Shown: piece after piece, positions 10,510-19,426 of the stretch
Layout: each line of letters opens with the position of its first letter
How positions within the stretch are numbered: the stretch's first letter is position 1
The notes under the pieces: generated by a model
Database searches by the model: none
Seen by the model: the letters and a program-made list of their open reading frames with translations, nothing else
Told to the model about the DNA's origin: nothing
Source: Sedimenticola sp.
GTDB taxonomy: Bacteria; Pseudomonadota; Gammaproteobacteria; Chromatiales; Chromatiaceae
Length of the DNA stretch: 64,000 nt
Direction: 5' to 3'
Assembly: GCA_026985055.1 (NCBI GenBank)
Contig: JALSQZ010000132.1
Location: 1-64,000, forward strand
Program-made: the position numbers and the translations under genes

Positions 10510-10625
10510 TGATACAAGACAGGGGATTCAATGGCAAATGTGCCGCAGATAACAGAACGTTTCTCATTCTGTGCTAACCTTTCAGGAGAATGCGCAACGG
10601 CACAGCCGAAAACAGGGAAAAGGAA

Positions 10626-12434
10626 ATGAAACAGTTTTTGCGACGATGCTTGTCCGGGTTGTTGCTCGCGGGAATGGTTACTGCGGCAGGCGGCAGCGAT
10701 ACCATCATGGTGTTTCGTTCGGCGGAAGGGCCGGAAGGGCAGATATTGCCGTCACGCACGGAAACCCTGGAAAACTGGCAGAAAAAGCAGGCCAGCCGGC
10801 TGCTCAGCCAGGCTACTTTTGGCGCGACCGCGGAAGACATTGATCTGGTCGCCAGGATGGGGGCGGAACGCTGGCTGGAATACCAGAAGAATCTGCCGCT
10901 CACTCTGCATCGTCCCCTTGTTCAGCAGCGCCTGGAAAATGGCGAAGGTGAGGGCAACGAGGACACTGGCCCTCTGTTGCAGGAACTGCGCATGGAACTG
11001 TGGTGGGATCGCGCCCTGTTTGCCCAGGATCAGTTGCGCCAGCGCGTGGCTTTTGCCCTGAGTGAGATTCTGGTGGTTTCCGATGACACGGATTTTACCT
11101 GGTCGCATGCCGTGGGGATGGCGGAATACTACGATATTCTGGTGCGCAATGCCTTTGGCAATTTCCGGAATCTGCTGGAGGATGTAAGCCGCAGTCCCAT
11201 GATGGGACTGTATCTTTCTCATTTGCAGAATCAGCGTGCCTGGCCCGAGGAAAACATCCGGCCGGATGAGAATTATGCCCGGGAGGTTCTGCAACTGTTT
11301 TCCATTGGCTTGTGGCACCTGAATATCGATGGCAGTCGCCGTCTGGACGCCAATGGTCAGCCCATCCCTACCTATGACCAGGATGTCATCGAGAACTTTG
11401 CCCGGGTGTTCACCGGCTGGAATTATGCTGATGCACCGGAGTGGGACTATTATTTTCCCGATGACCAGTTCCTGTGGCGCCCCATGGAACCCTATGTGAA
11501 TCAAAATGACTGGGATAGGGAAGGGGGCTACCATGATCGTGATGAAAAATATCTGCTGGCCTACCCGGTGGACGGTCTGTCGCCGGCAGACTGGCCGCGC
11601 AAGCGCCTGCCCGCGCTGGTTGAGGGCGAGGATGCGGCTACTGATTTGAATCGCGCCCTGGATGTGATCTTCAACCACCCCAATGTCGGCCCTTTCATTT
11701 CCCGGCAGTTGATACAGCATCTGGTTACCAGCAATCCTTCGCCTGAATACATAGCCCGGGTAGCCCGGGTGTTCAATGACAACGGCCAGGGAGTAAGGGG
11801 CGATCTCTATGCCACGGTGAAAGCGATACTGACGGACACTGAAGCCCGCTTCGGGCATATCACCCATCCGCAGACTTTTGGCAAACTGCGTGAGCCACTG
11901 TTGCGTCAGACCCAGATGTGGCGCGCGTTGCACGCCGTGCCTATTGACGGGGATTGGGTACGTGACTGGTATCCGGAATATTTCATGGCCCAGGCGCCAT
12001 TGCGATCACCTTCAGTATTCAATTTCTTCAGTCCCGGATTTGCTCCACCCGGTGAAATTTCGGAACGTGGCCTGGTGGCGCCGGAGTTCCAGATCACCAA
12101 TGAAACCTTTGTTACGCGTACCGCGAACAAGATGTTTTATCTGCTCTTTCAGGGGTATCCTGGATCCCCGTATGCCAGCGCCGAAGCCATGCAACTGGAT
12201 TTGACAACACTCACAGACATGGCGGATCAGCCACAGGCGCTGGTGGATTATCTGGATCTGTTGTTCATGAGTGGACAGATGAGCCCAGATACCCGGGATG
12301 TGCTGATTACCCTGGTTCAACAGATTCCCATGGACAATGACTGGCTGGAAGGTGCCGCCGTGCCGGGCACCCTGCGGGTGATATCCGCGCTCTATGTTCT
12401 GCTTACTGCTCCTGAATATGTGGTCCAAAAATGA
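10626..12434 (+). CDS. Exported DUF1800 family protein
   Basis: About 602 residues with a signal peptide ([23 protein letters not shown]), followed by the DUF1800 region: [50 protein letters not shown] and [14 protein letters not shown]. The family is widespread, always beside DUF1501 genes, and its reaction is unknown. It should be periplasmic or secreted. I chose the ATG at 10626 because it begins the signal peptide; an ATG at 10590 is equally open and both have poorly spaced ribosome-binding sites. The stop overlaps the DUF1501 start (ATGA). Confidence 0.85.
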   Translation: MKQFLRRCLSGLLLAGMVTAAGGSDTIMVFRSAEGPEGQILPSRTETLENWQKKQASRLLSQATFGATAEDIDLVARMGAERWLEYQKNLPLTLHRPLVQQRLENGEGEGNEDTGPLLQELRMELWWDRALFAQDQLRQRVAFALSEILVVSDDTDFTWSHAVGMAEYYDILVRNAFGNFRNLLEDVSRSPMMGLYLSHLQNQRAWPEENIRPDENYAREVLQLFSIGLWHLNIDGSRRLDANGQPIPTYDQDVIENFARVFTGWNYADAPEWDYYFPDDQFLWRPMEPYVNQNDWDREGGYHDRDEKYLLAYPVDGLSPADWPRKRLPALVEGEDAATDLNRALDVIFNHPNVGPFISRQLIQHLVTSNPSPEYIARVARVFNDNGQGVRGDLYATVKAILTDTEARFGHITHPQTFGKLREPLLRQTQMWRALHAVPIDGDWVRDWYPEYFMAQAPLRSPSVFNFFSPGFAPPGEISERGLVAPEFQITNETFVTRTANKMFYLLFQGYPGSPYASAEAMQLDLTTLTDMADQPQALVDYLDLLFMSGQMSPDTRDVLITLVQQIPMDNDWLEGAAVPGTLRVISALYVLLTAPEYVVQK

Positions 12435-13798
12435 ACAGCAAGGTAGTGAATCCCTCACGTCGTAATTTTCTTGGCCAGTTGGCCGGAACTGCTTTGGCAT
12501 TGCCTGCCGGTTTGATGGCCCCATGGGGACGCCTGCTGGCCGATCCGCCGGCAGTATCAGACTACCGGGCGCTGGTTTGCGTGTATCTGTTTGGCGGCAA
12601 TGATTCATCGAACATGGTGGTTCCCATGGAACCGGCCAGTCATCAGCAATACCAGAATATTCGTGGCAGTCTGGCCGTGCCCCGGGATCAGCTGCTGGCC
12701 CTGCCAACCCGCAGTTCCCAGCGCACTGATTACGGTTTCCATCCTGCCCTGGAGCCGCTGCATTCTCTGTACGATGACGGAGAGCTGGCGGTAGTGGCCA
12801 ACCTGGGTACTTTGCTTGAGCCGGTAACCCGACAATCCATTCTTGCGGGGCAGGCGGCCCTGCCACCTCAGCTGTTTTCGCACAGTGACCAGACTTTCCA
12901 GTGGCAGACGGGTATTCCTGATTCCCAGCAGCCCCTGGGCTGGGGGGGGCGAATGGCGGATCTGTTTGCACCGATTCATTCATCCCTGTTGCCCATGAAC
13001 ATTACGCTTACGGGACAGAGCGTTTTCCTCTCTGGCCGTCAAACCGTTCAATATGCCCTCGCGGACAGTGGTCCGGAAGGAATGGAAGGCGCAAATGGAG
13101 ATGGTGGGCCCATCGACGTGGCGGTGCGCAGCCTGTTGGCCCAGTCCCGGGACAACCTTCTTGAAAAGCAGTTTATCCGGGTACAGAAGCGTTCCATGGA
13201 TCTGTATGAACTCATATCCGGTGTACTGGAACAGCAGAATCCCCTGAATACGGTTTTTCCCCAAACTTACCTGGGAAGGCAGTTGTCCATGGTAGCGAGG
13301 ATGATCTCCTCAAGAGCGCAGATGGGTGGCGCCGGTCTGGCCCGGCAGGTATTCCTGGTGGGCATGGGTGGCTTCGATACCCATGACAATCAGAATGGTG
13401 CTCAGCCCCAGTTGCTGGGTGATCTTGCCGCGGCGCTGCGGGCATTTCGTGACGCCCTTGCGGAAACCGGTGAACTGGGCAATGTAACTACCTTTACTGC
13501 TTCGGAATTTGGTCGTACCCTGACCAACAATGGCGATGGTACGGATCATGGCTGGGGCGGGAACCAGCTGGTCATGGGCGGTGCTGTGCAGGGCGGCGAC
13601 ATCTATGGCACCATGCCGGATCTGACCCTGGAAGGCCCGGACGATGCGGGTGACGGTCGCCTTATACCCTCCTTGTCCACCGATCAGTATGATGCCACCC
13701 TGGCACGCTGGTTCGGGTTGTCTGATGCGGATCTGCAACAGTTGTTTCCCTACCTGAGCCGTTTCGACAGCAGCGATATCGGATTCATGCAGGCGTAG
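12431..13798 (+). CDS. Tat-exported DUF1501 family protein
   Basis: The 455-residue protein begins with a twin-arginine signal ([19 protein letters not shown]). It continues with DUF1501 motifs: [18 protein letters not shown] near residue 50, [17 protein letters not shown] near 315 and [23 protein letters not shown] near 355. These resemble the alkaline phosphatase/sulfatase superfamily core, with Asp/His residues that could bind metal. Tat export suggests it folds, possibly with metal, before export. It is coupled by a four-base overlap to the DUF1800 gene, a conserved pairing of unknown function. Confidence 0.87.
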   Translation: MNSKVVNPSRRNFLGQLAGTALALPAGLMAPWGRLLADPPAVSDYRALVCVYLFGGNDSSNMVVPMEPASHQQYQNIRGSLAVPRDQLLALPTRSSQRTDYGFHPALEPLHSLYDDGELAVVANLGTLLEPVTRQSILAGQAALPPQLFSHSDQTFQWQTGIPDSQQPLGWGGRMADLFAPIHSSLLPMNITLTGQSVFLSGRQTVQYALADSGPEGMEGANGDGGPIDVAVRSLLAQSRDNLLEKQFIRVQKRSMDLYELISGVLEQQNPLNTVFPQTYLGRQLSMVARMISSRAQMGGAGLARQVFLVGMGGFDTHDNQNGAQPQLLGDLAAALRAFRDALAETGELGNVTTFTASEFGRTLTNNGDGTDHGWGGNQLVMGGAVQGGDIYGTMPDLTLEGPDDAGDGRLIPSLSTDQYDATLARWFGLSDADLQQLFPYLSRFDSSDIGFMQA

Positions 13799-13831
13799 AT
13801 TCGCTTATCTCCAGGCAAGCTATTCAAGAAC

Positions 13832-13869
13832 AGCGACCTTTGTGACGCTTGGTCGCTATTTCTCTTTTT
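13832..13869 (+). terminator. Intrinsic terminator after the DUF1501 gene
   Basis: AGCGACC and GGTCGCT pair around a 12-base loop, followed by ATTTCTCTTTTT on the plus strand. The right arm overlaps the stop codon of the convergent PstS-like gene. Confidence 0.65.
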
Positions 13870-14857
13870 GTGCTGGCGGTTTGTGGCTTTTGGCTTTCCT
13901 TTGCGCGGCGGCGATTGCCTTGGCCTTTTGCTCGGCATAATGCTTTTCCTGCAACTCCCGCACCAGCTTGCGTTGTTCCTTCTGTTTTGCCGTAAGGGCA
14001 ATGGCATCCAGATAGGGTACCACGCCCTGGTTGCGGATGATTTCCCGTCCGCGTTTGGACAGGGCGAAGGAAATGAAACGCTTGATCTCCTTGAGACGGG
14101 GGTTGTTGCGGGTCATGTAAGTGATGTACAGGGGGCGGTACATCAGATAATTGCCTGACTGGATGTTTTCGAAGCTGGGTGTCTTGCCTTCCAGTGTCAG
14201 CAGCTTGACGTTACGCTTGCTTGCACTGGAAATGCCGGAAATGCCGATGGCATTGGGATTGTTTTCAATGGCTTTTTCCAGTGGCCCGGAAGAGGGGTAT
14301 TCCTTGCTGCCCTTGAACTCCTGGTCGGGATTTCCCCAGATCAGTTGGCGCAGGGTGTAGCCGACGCCGGAAATCTTGCCCTTGCGTACCAGCAGCTCAA
14401 CGGGCGCATCCTTGCCGCCCAGCTCCTTCCAGTTGTGGATCTTGCCTTCATACAGGTCCTTGACCTGCCCCAGGCTGATGTCGGAAACCGGATTGTCCTT
14501 GTGTACCATGACAACCAGGGCATCCCAGGCCACAGGAGTCATATGCACGAATCGTTCTTCCGGGGCGCCAGACAGCTTGGGACGACAGGAGCCCCCCAGG
14601 TCCACAGTGCGATTCTTTACCCGGCGGATACCCTTGGTGGCTCCACCGCCTTCCAGGACAAAAGGTATGCCAAAGGCTTTTTCATATTCCGTGGCAAGCT
14701 CCTTCATGAAAGCTTTTTTGGTAATGCCACAGCCAGCCCAATGCAGGGCATTTCCGCTTTCTTCCGCGCCGGAGGCGGTCTCCTGGGGTGCATCAGCGGC
14801 CTGGACACTGCCAAAAACAAAGATCAGCCCCAATATCATGTAAAGGATGTAATTCAC
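13856..14857 (-). CDS. PstS-like phosphate-type substrate-binding protein
   Basis: The 333-residue product begins at GTG 14857 with GGGAG upstream; the first residues (MNYILYMILGLIFVFGSVQA) are a signal peptide. The mature part has the PstS-like anion-binding pattern: GCGITKKAFMKELATEYE, EGGGATKGIRRVKNRTVDLGGSCR and the TPVAWDALVVMVHKDNPV hinge. No pstC, pstA or pstB is next to it, so it may feed a distant transporter or act as a sensor or scavenger. The tail after residue 290 is unusually rich in Lys, Gln and Ala. A longer frame to 15079 lacks a signal and is less likely. Confidence 0.8.
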   Translation of the reverse strand: MNYILYMILGLIFVFGSVQAADAPQETASGAEESGNALHWAGCGITKKAFMKELATEYEKAFGIPFVLEGGGATKGIRRVKNRTVDLGGSCRPKLSGAPEERFVHMTPVAWDALVVMVHKDNPVSDISLGQVKDLYEGKIHNWKELGGKDAPVELLVRKGKISGVGYTLRQLIWGNPDQEFKGSKEYPSSGPLEKAIENNPNAIGISGISSASKRNVKLLTLEGKTPSFENIQSGNYLMYRPLYITYMTRNNPRLKEIKRFISFALSKRGREIIRNQGVVPYLDAIALTAKQKEQRKLVRELQEKHYAEQKAKAIAAAQRKAKSHKPPAQKEK

Positions 14858-15081
14858 AAGGATTCTCCCAAAGCATTTTTCCCGCTGATGGTAACAGTCG
14901 CAATATGAACTCGCATCCATTATTGAAAACGAGTTCCTGCACGCCCAAGAATATCGGCATACGTGGTTCAAGTTAAGCAATGATTTCACAGTTTCATCAT
15001 GAACCGCAAGGATGATTGAAGGAGGGGCGGGAAATATGTCAATATCAAATCCTCCGGTGTCCAAAAGCGGTGTCTTCACGC

Positions 15082-15618
15082 ATGCAATCCTCGATGAAAA
15101 TTCTCCTCACAGCTGCTTTCCTGTTTCTCGCTCTTGGCATCCATCATCCGGTTGTGGCGGAGGAAGTGGATTTTTCCTATCCCGGAATCGACGGGAAGCT
15201 GTATAAGTTGTCTGACTACAGGGGGAAATGGGTGCTGGTGAATTACTGGGCGACCTGGTGCCCTCCCTGTCTGGAGGAACTCCCGGAGCTGGAGATTTTT
15301 CATGACAATCACAAGGACAAGGATGCGGTGGTGCTGGGTCTGAACATGGAGGATATCGGAGCGGATCGGCTGCGTGCTTTTGTCGAAGAACAGTTTCTTT
15401 CCTTTCCGATACTGATGGCGGGCAGCCGGCCAAAGGAAATGCTCGGATCTGTTCCCGGGCTGCCCACCAGTTTTCTGGTCAGCCCCGAAGGAAAGGTGGT
15501 TGCCCGTCAGGTGGGGCCTGTCGATGGAAAATCGATAGAAACATTTATGAACAACTATTACGAGATGCCCGAGTGGAACGGGGGTGTCCCACCATTTTCA
15601 ATCACCACAAGTGATTGA
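15082..15618 (+). CDS. TlpA-like periplasmic thioredoxin-fold protein
   Basis: About 178 residues: a signal peptide (MKILLTAAFLFLALGIHHPVVA), then a thioredoxin fold with YWATWCPPCLEELPELE as the active site and GLPTSFLVSPEGKVV carrying the cis-proline. It should reduce or transfer periplasmic disulfides, for instance in cytochrome c or Sox protein maturation. The start may be 15082 or 15094; neither has a good ribosome-binding site. The last ~14 codons (from about WNGG) lie inside a structured repeat, so the C-terminus was probably supplied or altered by that repeat. Confidence 0.82.
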   Translation: MQSSMKILLTAAFLFLALGIHHPVVAEEVDFSYPGIDGKLYKLSDYRGKWVLVNYWATWCPPCLEELPELEIFHDNHKDKDAVVLGLNMEDIGADRLRAFVEEQFLSFPILMAGSRPKEMLGSVPGLPTSFLVSPEGKVVARQVGPVDGKSIETFMNNYYEMPEWNGGVPPFSITTSD

Positions 15619-15695
15619 AAATGTGAGTAAAGAGGAAATCACATTTTTTCTTTGCGACGAGAAAAATTCCATGGAAGAAATTTTTCGAGGTTCCC
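15575..15695 (-). repeat. Structured multi-hairpin repeat, copy B (inverted)
   Basis: Read on the minus strand this copy matches the one at 18451 closely: the TCGAAAAAT outer arm, the AAAATGTGATTT loop with GCAAAGA-type arms and a perfect hairpin of TTTTCAATCAC with GTGATTGAAAA. Its last hairpin (GGGAC with GTTCC) falls within the 3' end of the TlpA-like gene, including its stop codon. Confidence 0.75.
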
Positions 15696-15755
15696 TATAA
15701 TAGAACAAAGGCATTTCCATAGATCAGAAAAACCGTTTCAGGAGGAGTAAAGGCT

Positions 15756-16286
15756 GTGAAAGTACTGCCTGTTTTATTGTTGACCCTGTTGTTGAACGCT
15801 ACTGCTGGCGCTGCAGCCAGCCGTGATCCGGAGCAGTATTTTTTCGACCAGACCTTTGGTGATTTTTCTGAAGAGCTGGAAACCGCCCGTGAACAGGGGA
15901 AAAAGGGCATTCTGCTGATGTTTGAAATGGATGAGTGTCCCTTCTGTCACCGAATGAAAACCACGGTGTTGAATCGGCCGGATATCCAGGACTACTTCAA
16001 AAAACACTTTCTGATTTTCAGTGTGGATATCGAAGGCGACATCGAGATCAGCGATTTCCAGGGGCGCCCGACCACGATGAAGGACTTTTCCCTGAAACAG
16101 TTTCGGGTGCGGGCTACTCCGGTATTTCAGTTCATTGGTCTGGATGGAAAACCGGTCAAGAGAGGCCGCTATACTGGTGCCACCAAGGATGCGGCGGAAT
16201 TTCTGTTGCTTGGCAAGTTCATCGTGGAAGATGCCTGGAAAGACACCAGTTTCAGTCGCTACAAGCGTCAGGCGCGGCAACGCTGA
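15756..16286 (+). CDS. Periplasmic thioredoxin-family protein, SoxW-like
   Basis: The 176-residue protein starts at GTG 15756 with a strong AGGAGGAG upstream and has a signal peptide (MKVLPVLLLTLLLNATAGAA). The active site is CPFC (MDECPFCHRMKTTVL) and RATPVFQFIG carries the cis-proline. SoxW-type thioredoxins keep SoxY or other Sox partners reduced in the periplasm, which would suit this organism. The gene is not in the sox cluster, though, and heads the TolC operon three bases before tolC. DsbE/DsbD-linked roles are alternatives. Confidence 0.75.
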   Translation: MKVLPVLLLTLLLNATAGAAASRDPEQYFFDQTFGDFSEELETAREQGKKGILLMFEMDECPFCHRMKTTVLNRPDIQDYFKKHFLIFSVDIEGDIEISDFQGRPTTMKDFSLKQFRVRATPVFQFIGLDGKPVKRGRYTGATKDAAEFLLLGKFIVEDAWKDTSFSRYKRQARQR

Positions 16287-16289
16287 GAC

Positions 16290-17579
16290 ATGCGCGCAAT
16301 ATCACTGCTGATGTTTCTTGCCGGGGTGAGCATTTCCGTCAGCGCCGAACCCTTGCCCAAGCCCCTGAGTCTGGAGCAGGCGCTGATTCTGGCGGACGGT
16401 CAACACCCGACAGTTTTGCTGGCACGGGCAGAGGAGGCCCGCGCTGAAGCGCGGTTGCAGCAAACCCGGAGTGACGATGATCTGAGTGTATTGCTGGAAG
16501 GGCGGCTGCAATATCTGGAGCCCGCCGAGATGTCCAGCTTCCAGGAAAGAAATGACAGCCGGGCGCAGCTGCGGGTGGAAAAACGGCTCTATGACTTCGG
16601 TTATACCCGTGCCCGGCAGGATTCTGCGGAATCTGCACTGGAGGCAGCCCGGTGGAAAGAACTGGATGCTCGGCAACGACAGAGATTGAAGGTGATGAAG
16701 GCGTTTTTCGACGTGCTGCTGGCCGATCTCGAATACACCCGGGACAATGAAGCCGTGGCCATCGCCTATGTGCGTGTGGACAAGTTGCGCGAGCGCCACA
16801 AGCTGGGGCAGATATCCGAGCTGGAACTTTCGGAAAAGGAAGCCCTTTACGAGAAAGTGCTCAGCCGGCGCAGCGCCAGCGCCAATCGCCAGAGGGAGAC
16901 CCGCATGCGCCTGGCCCTGGCGCTGAACCGGCCTGATGAACTGCCTGCGGAGTTGCTCATGCCGCCGGCGCCGGATATGCAGCAGTCACTGCCGGCACTG
17001 GATGAGCTCTATGACCAGGTACTGCAGGACAATCCCGCGCTCAAGGTTCTGCGACATCGCATGACAGCGGCAAAGCAGACCCTGGAAGCCGCGGCGCGGC
17101 GCTATGGCCCGGTACTGCGCGGGGAGATGCAGGCGAACTACTACAATCGCGAGACCCGCTCGACCGCCCCTTTTTCTGCCGCGCTGGTGCTGGAAATGCC
17201 CCTCTACAGTGGCGGGCGGGAGGATGCGGAAACCGCCAGGGCAAGGGCGGAGTTGCTGGACAGCCAGGCGCGCATGTCGCAGCTGGAGCTGGAACTTCGC
17301 CAGCAGGTGCTGGACTTGTATCTTGAACAGGAACAGCTGAAGCGCCGGGCGAGCGAACTCAAGGTGCGCGAGGGATACCGGGATCTGTATCTGGATCGCA
17401 GCCGCACCCTGTACGAGCTGGAACGAACCTCGGATCTGGGAGACGCCATGGTGCAGATCTCCGCAGTAAAACTGGAACTGGCCCGGATACATTTTCAATG
17501 GCTGCTCAACCAGGAACGCTTGCGAGCACTTTCCGGAAAGCTCCTGAACGGGCCGGATGAACAGAGGAAGAAAGGATGA
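16290..17579 (+). CDS. TolC family outer-membrane channel protein
   Basis: The 429-residue protein has a signal peptide and the two outer-membrane-efflux repeats of TolC proteins: SLEQALILADGQHPTVLLARAEEA near the N-terminus, FDVLLADLEYTRDNEAVAIAYVRVDKLRERHKLGQISELEL in the first helical hairpin, and the matching LDLYLEQEQLKRRASELKVREGYRDLY in the second. It should trimerise in the outer membrane as an export duct. The stop overlaps the next start (ATGA). No inner-membrane pump gene follows, only a short adaptor. Confidence 0.85.
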   Translation: MRAISLLMFLAGVSISVSAEPLPKPLSLEQALILADGQHPTVLLARAEEARAEARLQQTRSDDDLSVLLEGRLQYLEPAEMSSFQERNDSRAQLRVEKRLYDFGYTRARQDSAESALEAARWKELDARQRQRLKVMKAFFDVLLADLEYTRDNEAVAIAYVRVDKLRERHKLGQISELELSEKEALYEKVLSRRSASANRQRETRMRLALALNRPDELPAELLMPPAPDMQQSLPALDELYDQVLQDNPALKVLRHRMTAAKQTLEAAARRYGPVLRGEMQANYYNRETRSTAPFSAALVLEMPLYSGGREDAETARARAELLDSQARMSQLELELRQQVLDLYLEQEQLKRRASELKVREGYRDLYLDRSRTLYELERTSDLGDAMVQISAVKLELARIHFQWLLNQERLRALSGKLLNGPDEQRKKG

Positions 17580-18130
17580 AAGCCCTGATAATCACCTTGT
17601 TGTTGTCTGTAACAGCAGTTCCCGTGGCTCAGTCCGCCGGCCAGCCGCAACGGGAGCTGGAGCTCGGCACTCTGGTATCCGGTGTTGTAGCCGAGGTAAA
17701 GGCAAGAGAAGGGCAGCAGGTCGAAGCTGGTGAAGAGCTGGTGATTCTCGATCAGCGTGAATTTCAGGCGCGTCTGAATCGGGCGCGGGCGGTGGCTTCC
17801 CGGGCTGAAGCCCTGTTTGCGGAAGCTTTGCGCGAAGAAGAACGCGCCCGGGAGCTTTATGACCAGGGACTGCTGTCTGACCATGAATTGCAAAAGGCGC
17901 AGATCGGCCGCCTGGAAGCGGAAGCACGCCGGGCCGAGGCCCGGGCAGAAGAGACTCAGGCAGCACTGGATCTGGAACGAAGCCATGTCCGTGCGCCGCA
18001 GGCGGGCAGGATTGTGACAGTGCATGCCTGGAAAGGGCAACCGGTACGGAATGCTCTCGCCATACAGCCTCTCATCATTCTGCGCGTTGCACCGGAAGCC
18101 ACGGCAAAAGCTGAAAGGCGGCTTCCATGA
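17576..18130 (+). CDS. Short membrane-fusion (HlyD/RND adaptor) protein
   Basis: Only 184 residues, about half the usual length of a periplasmic adaptor. It has a signal peptide, one half of the lipoyl domain (GVVAEVKAREGQQVEAGEELVILD), an alpha-hairpin (about residues 60-135) and the second lipoyl half (VRAPQAGRIVTVHAWKGQPV), but it lacks the beta-barrel and membrane-proximal domains. The frame looks intact, so this is a minimal adaptor rather than an obvious pseudogene. It overlaps both tolC and acyP by four bases. A transporter partner is not in the window. Confidence 0.75.
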   Translation: MKALIITLLLSVTAVPVAQSAGQPQRELELGTLVSGVVAEVKAREGQQVEAGEELVILDQREFQARLNRARAVASRAEALFAEALREEERARELYDQGLLSDHELQKAQIGRLEAEARRAEARAEETQAALDLERSHVRAPQAGRIVTVHAWKGQPVRNALAIQPLIILRVAPEATAKAERRLP

Positions 18131-18396
18131 AATGCATCCGCTGTCTGGTATCCGGTCACGTACAGGGCGTCTGGTTCCGCGAGACCACACGCCGCAAGGC
18201 TGTCGGGCTGCGGTTGTCCGGCCAGGCCCTGAACCTGCCGGATGGCAGGGTGGAAGTGACTGCCTGTGGAGATGAAAGCGCTTTGCTCGCCTTGCGCGAA
18301 TGGCTGTGGGAAGGATCTCCCCTGTCCCGGGTGGAAGCAGTGCGTTGTGAGGAATTAACCCCTGCCGAGCCTTTCAGCGGGTTTCATACCGGTTGA
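18127..18396 (+). CDS. acyP: Acylphosphatase
   Basis: The 89-residue protein has the acylphosphatase signature GHVQGVWFRETTRRKA with the catalytic arginine (about R22) and LNLPDGRVEV with the conserved asparagine. It hydrolyses acyl phosphates in the cytoplasm. Length is normal. The start overlaps the adaptor gene as ATGA, which places a metabolic housekeeping enzyme at the end of an export operon. Confidence 0.92.
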   Translation: MKCIRCLVSGHVQGVWFRETTRRKAVGLRLSGQALNLPDGRVEVTACGDESALLALREWLWEGSPLSRVEAVRCEELTPAEPFSGFHTG

Positions 18397-18450
18397 GCAA
18401 TGGAGCGCCTTTGGGCGGTATGGGGGAATCGCATGGTTGCTGTATTTATG

Positions 18451-18600
18451 GGGACCTCGAAAAATCCCTTCCCTGGAATTTTTCTCGTCGCAAAGAGAAA
18501 ATGTGATTTCCTCTTTGCCCATATTTTCAATCACTCGTGGTGATTGAAAATGGCGGGACGTCCCTGTCCCACCCGGCCATCTTGATTTTTCGAGATGCCC
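18451..18600 (+). repeat. Structured multi-hairpin repeat, copy C (most complete)
   Basis: A 150-bp element closed by perfect 11-bp inverted ends CTCGAAAAATC (18456-18466) and GATTTTTCGAG (18584-18594). Inside lie four hairpins: GAAAAATCCC with GGAATTTTTC, GCAAAGAG with CTCTTTGC around AAAATGTGATTTC, TTTTCAATCAC with GTGATTGAAAA, and GGGACG with TGTCCC around TCCC. It fills the gap between acyP and the convergent proline-rich gene and ends exactly where that gene's stop codon begins. Confidence 0.8.
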
Positions 18601-19344
18601 TTATGGCGTACCCTTCAGCTCCGGAGGACGAAAGCGGTTGTCATTGCCGCCGTATGTGGTTTTGATGGGGTTGCTGCGCTGAATGAATGCCTGTCCGCCT
18701 TCCTGTGGGTTGGAAAACGGGCGGGGCGCTGTCTTGATGGTGGTCCTGCCTCTCCCCTGGCCGCTGGGTGTTGGTTCCACAGGCGGGGGAAGCGTGGCGG
18801 CAGGCAGTGCTTGCGTACTCGCGGATCTACTGCTGTAGGCATCAGCTGCAGGAACAGCGCTGTTTGGCGTGGACACGCCGGATTGAGCGTTGCTGTAGGC
18901 TGGTGGCGCGGGCGGGGAATATGTGGGCTGAGCATAAGCGGGTTGGGCTCCATAGTGGTAGCCCCAGCCGGGAGGAGCCGCGCCAGGAATGGGTGGGTCG
19001 TAGACAGGCGCCACCGGGGCGGGTGCCGCCAGGTTCGGATAACCATATGGCAGAGGATTCATCTGCCCCGGAGTGATACTGATGCCGGGAGGCGGGGCCG
19101 TGGTTGCTGGTGTATTGTTGTTCCAGTAATCTTGCGGTGCATAGGTGGACGGAGCTGTTGCCGGATATCTGCTGTTGCCGGGACGGGTGGGAATGAACTG
19201 CTGGTGATTGCCGGGAGTTGCCTGGATCTGACCGTTGTCCGTGGGGCGGTAAGATCCTGGTACCGGGGGACGATCCGCCGCCGCAGCCAGACCGCCCAGC
19301 AACAGCCCGGCCAGACTGATGGCGGCAGTTGTGTGAAAATGCAT
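18601..19344 (-). CDS. Exported proline-rich low-complexity protein
   Basis: A 247-residue protein with a signal peptide (HTTAAISLAGLLLGGLAAAA) followed by a low-complexity region rich in Pro, Ala, Tyr, Gln and Ser (for example PAYAQPTYSPPAPPAYS). It has no cysteine in the mature part and no recognisable domain. Such composition suits a disordered envelope or surface protein. The ATG at 19344 has GGAGGATC upstream, which decides the start over longer frames. Function unknown. Confidence 0.7.
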   Translation of the reverse strand: MHFHTTAAISLAGLLLGGLAAAADRPPVPGSYRPTDNGQIQATPGNHQQFIPTRPGNSRYPATAPSTYAPQDYWNNNTPATTAPPPGISITPGQMNPLPYGYPNLAAPAPVAPVYDPPIPGAAPPGWGYHYGAQPAYAQPTYSPPAPPAYSNAQSGVSTPNSAVPAADAYSSRSASTQALPAATLPPPVEPTPSGQGRGRTTIKTAPRPFSNPQEGGQAFIQRSNPIKTTYGGNDNRFRPPELKGTP

Positions 19345-19426
19345 GCTTGATCCTCCTTTGCCCGTCTGACGTGCGGACTTCATGTGCTTATCCTGCCTCA
19401 AATGGCGTCTTTTGGAAAGTTTCTCC

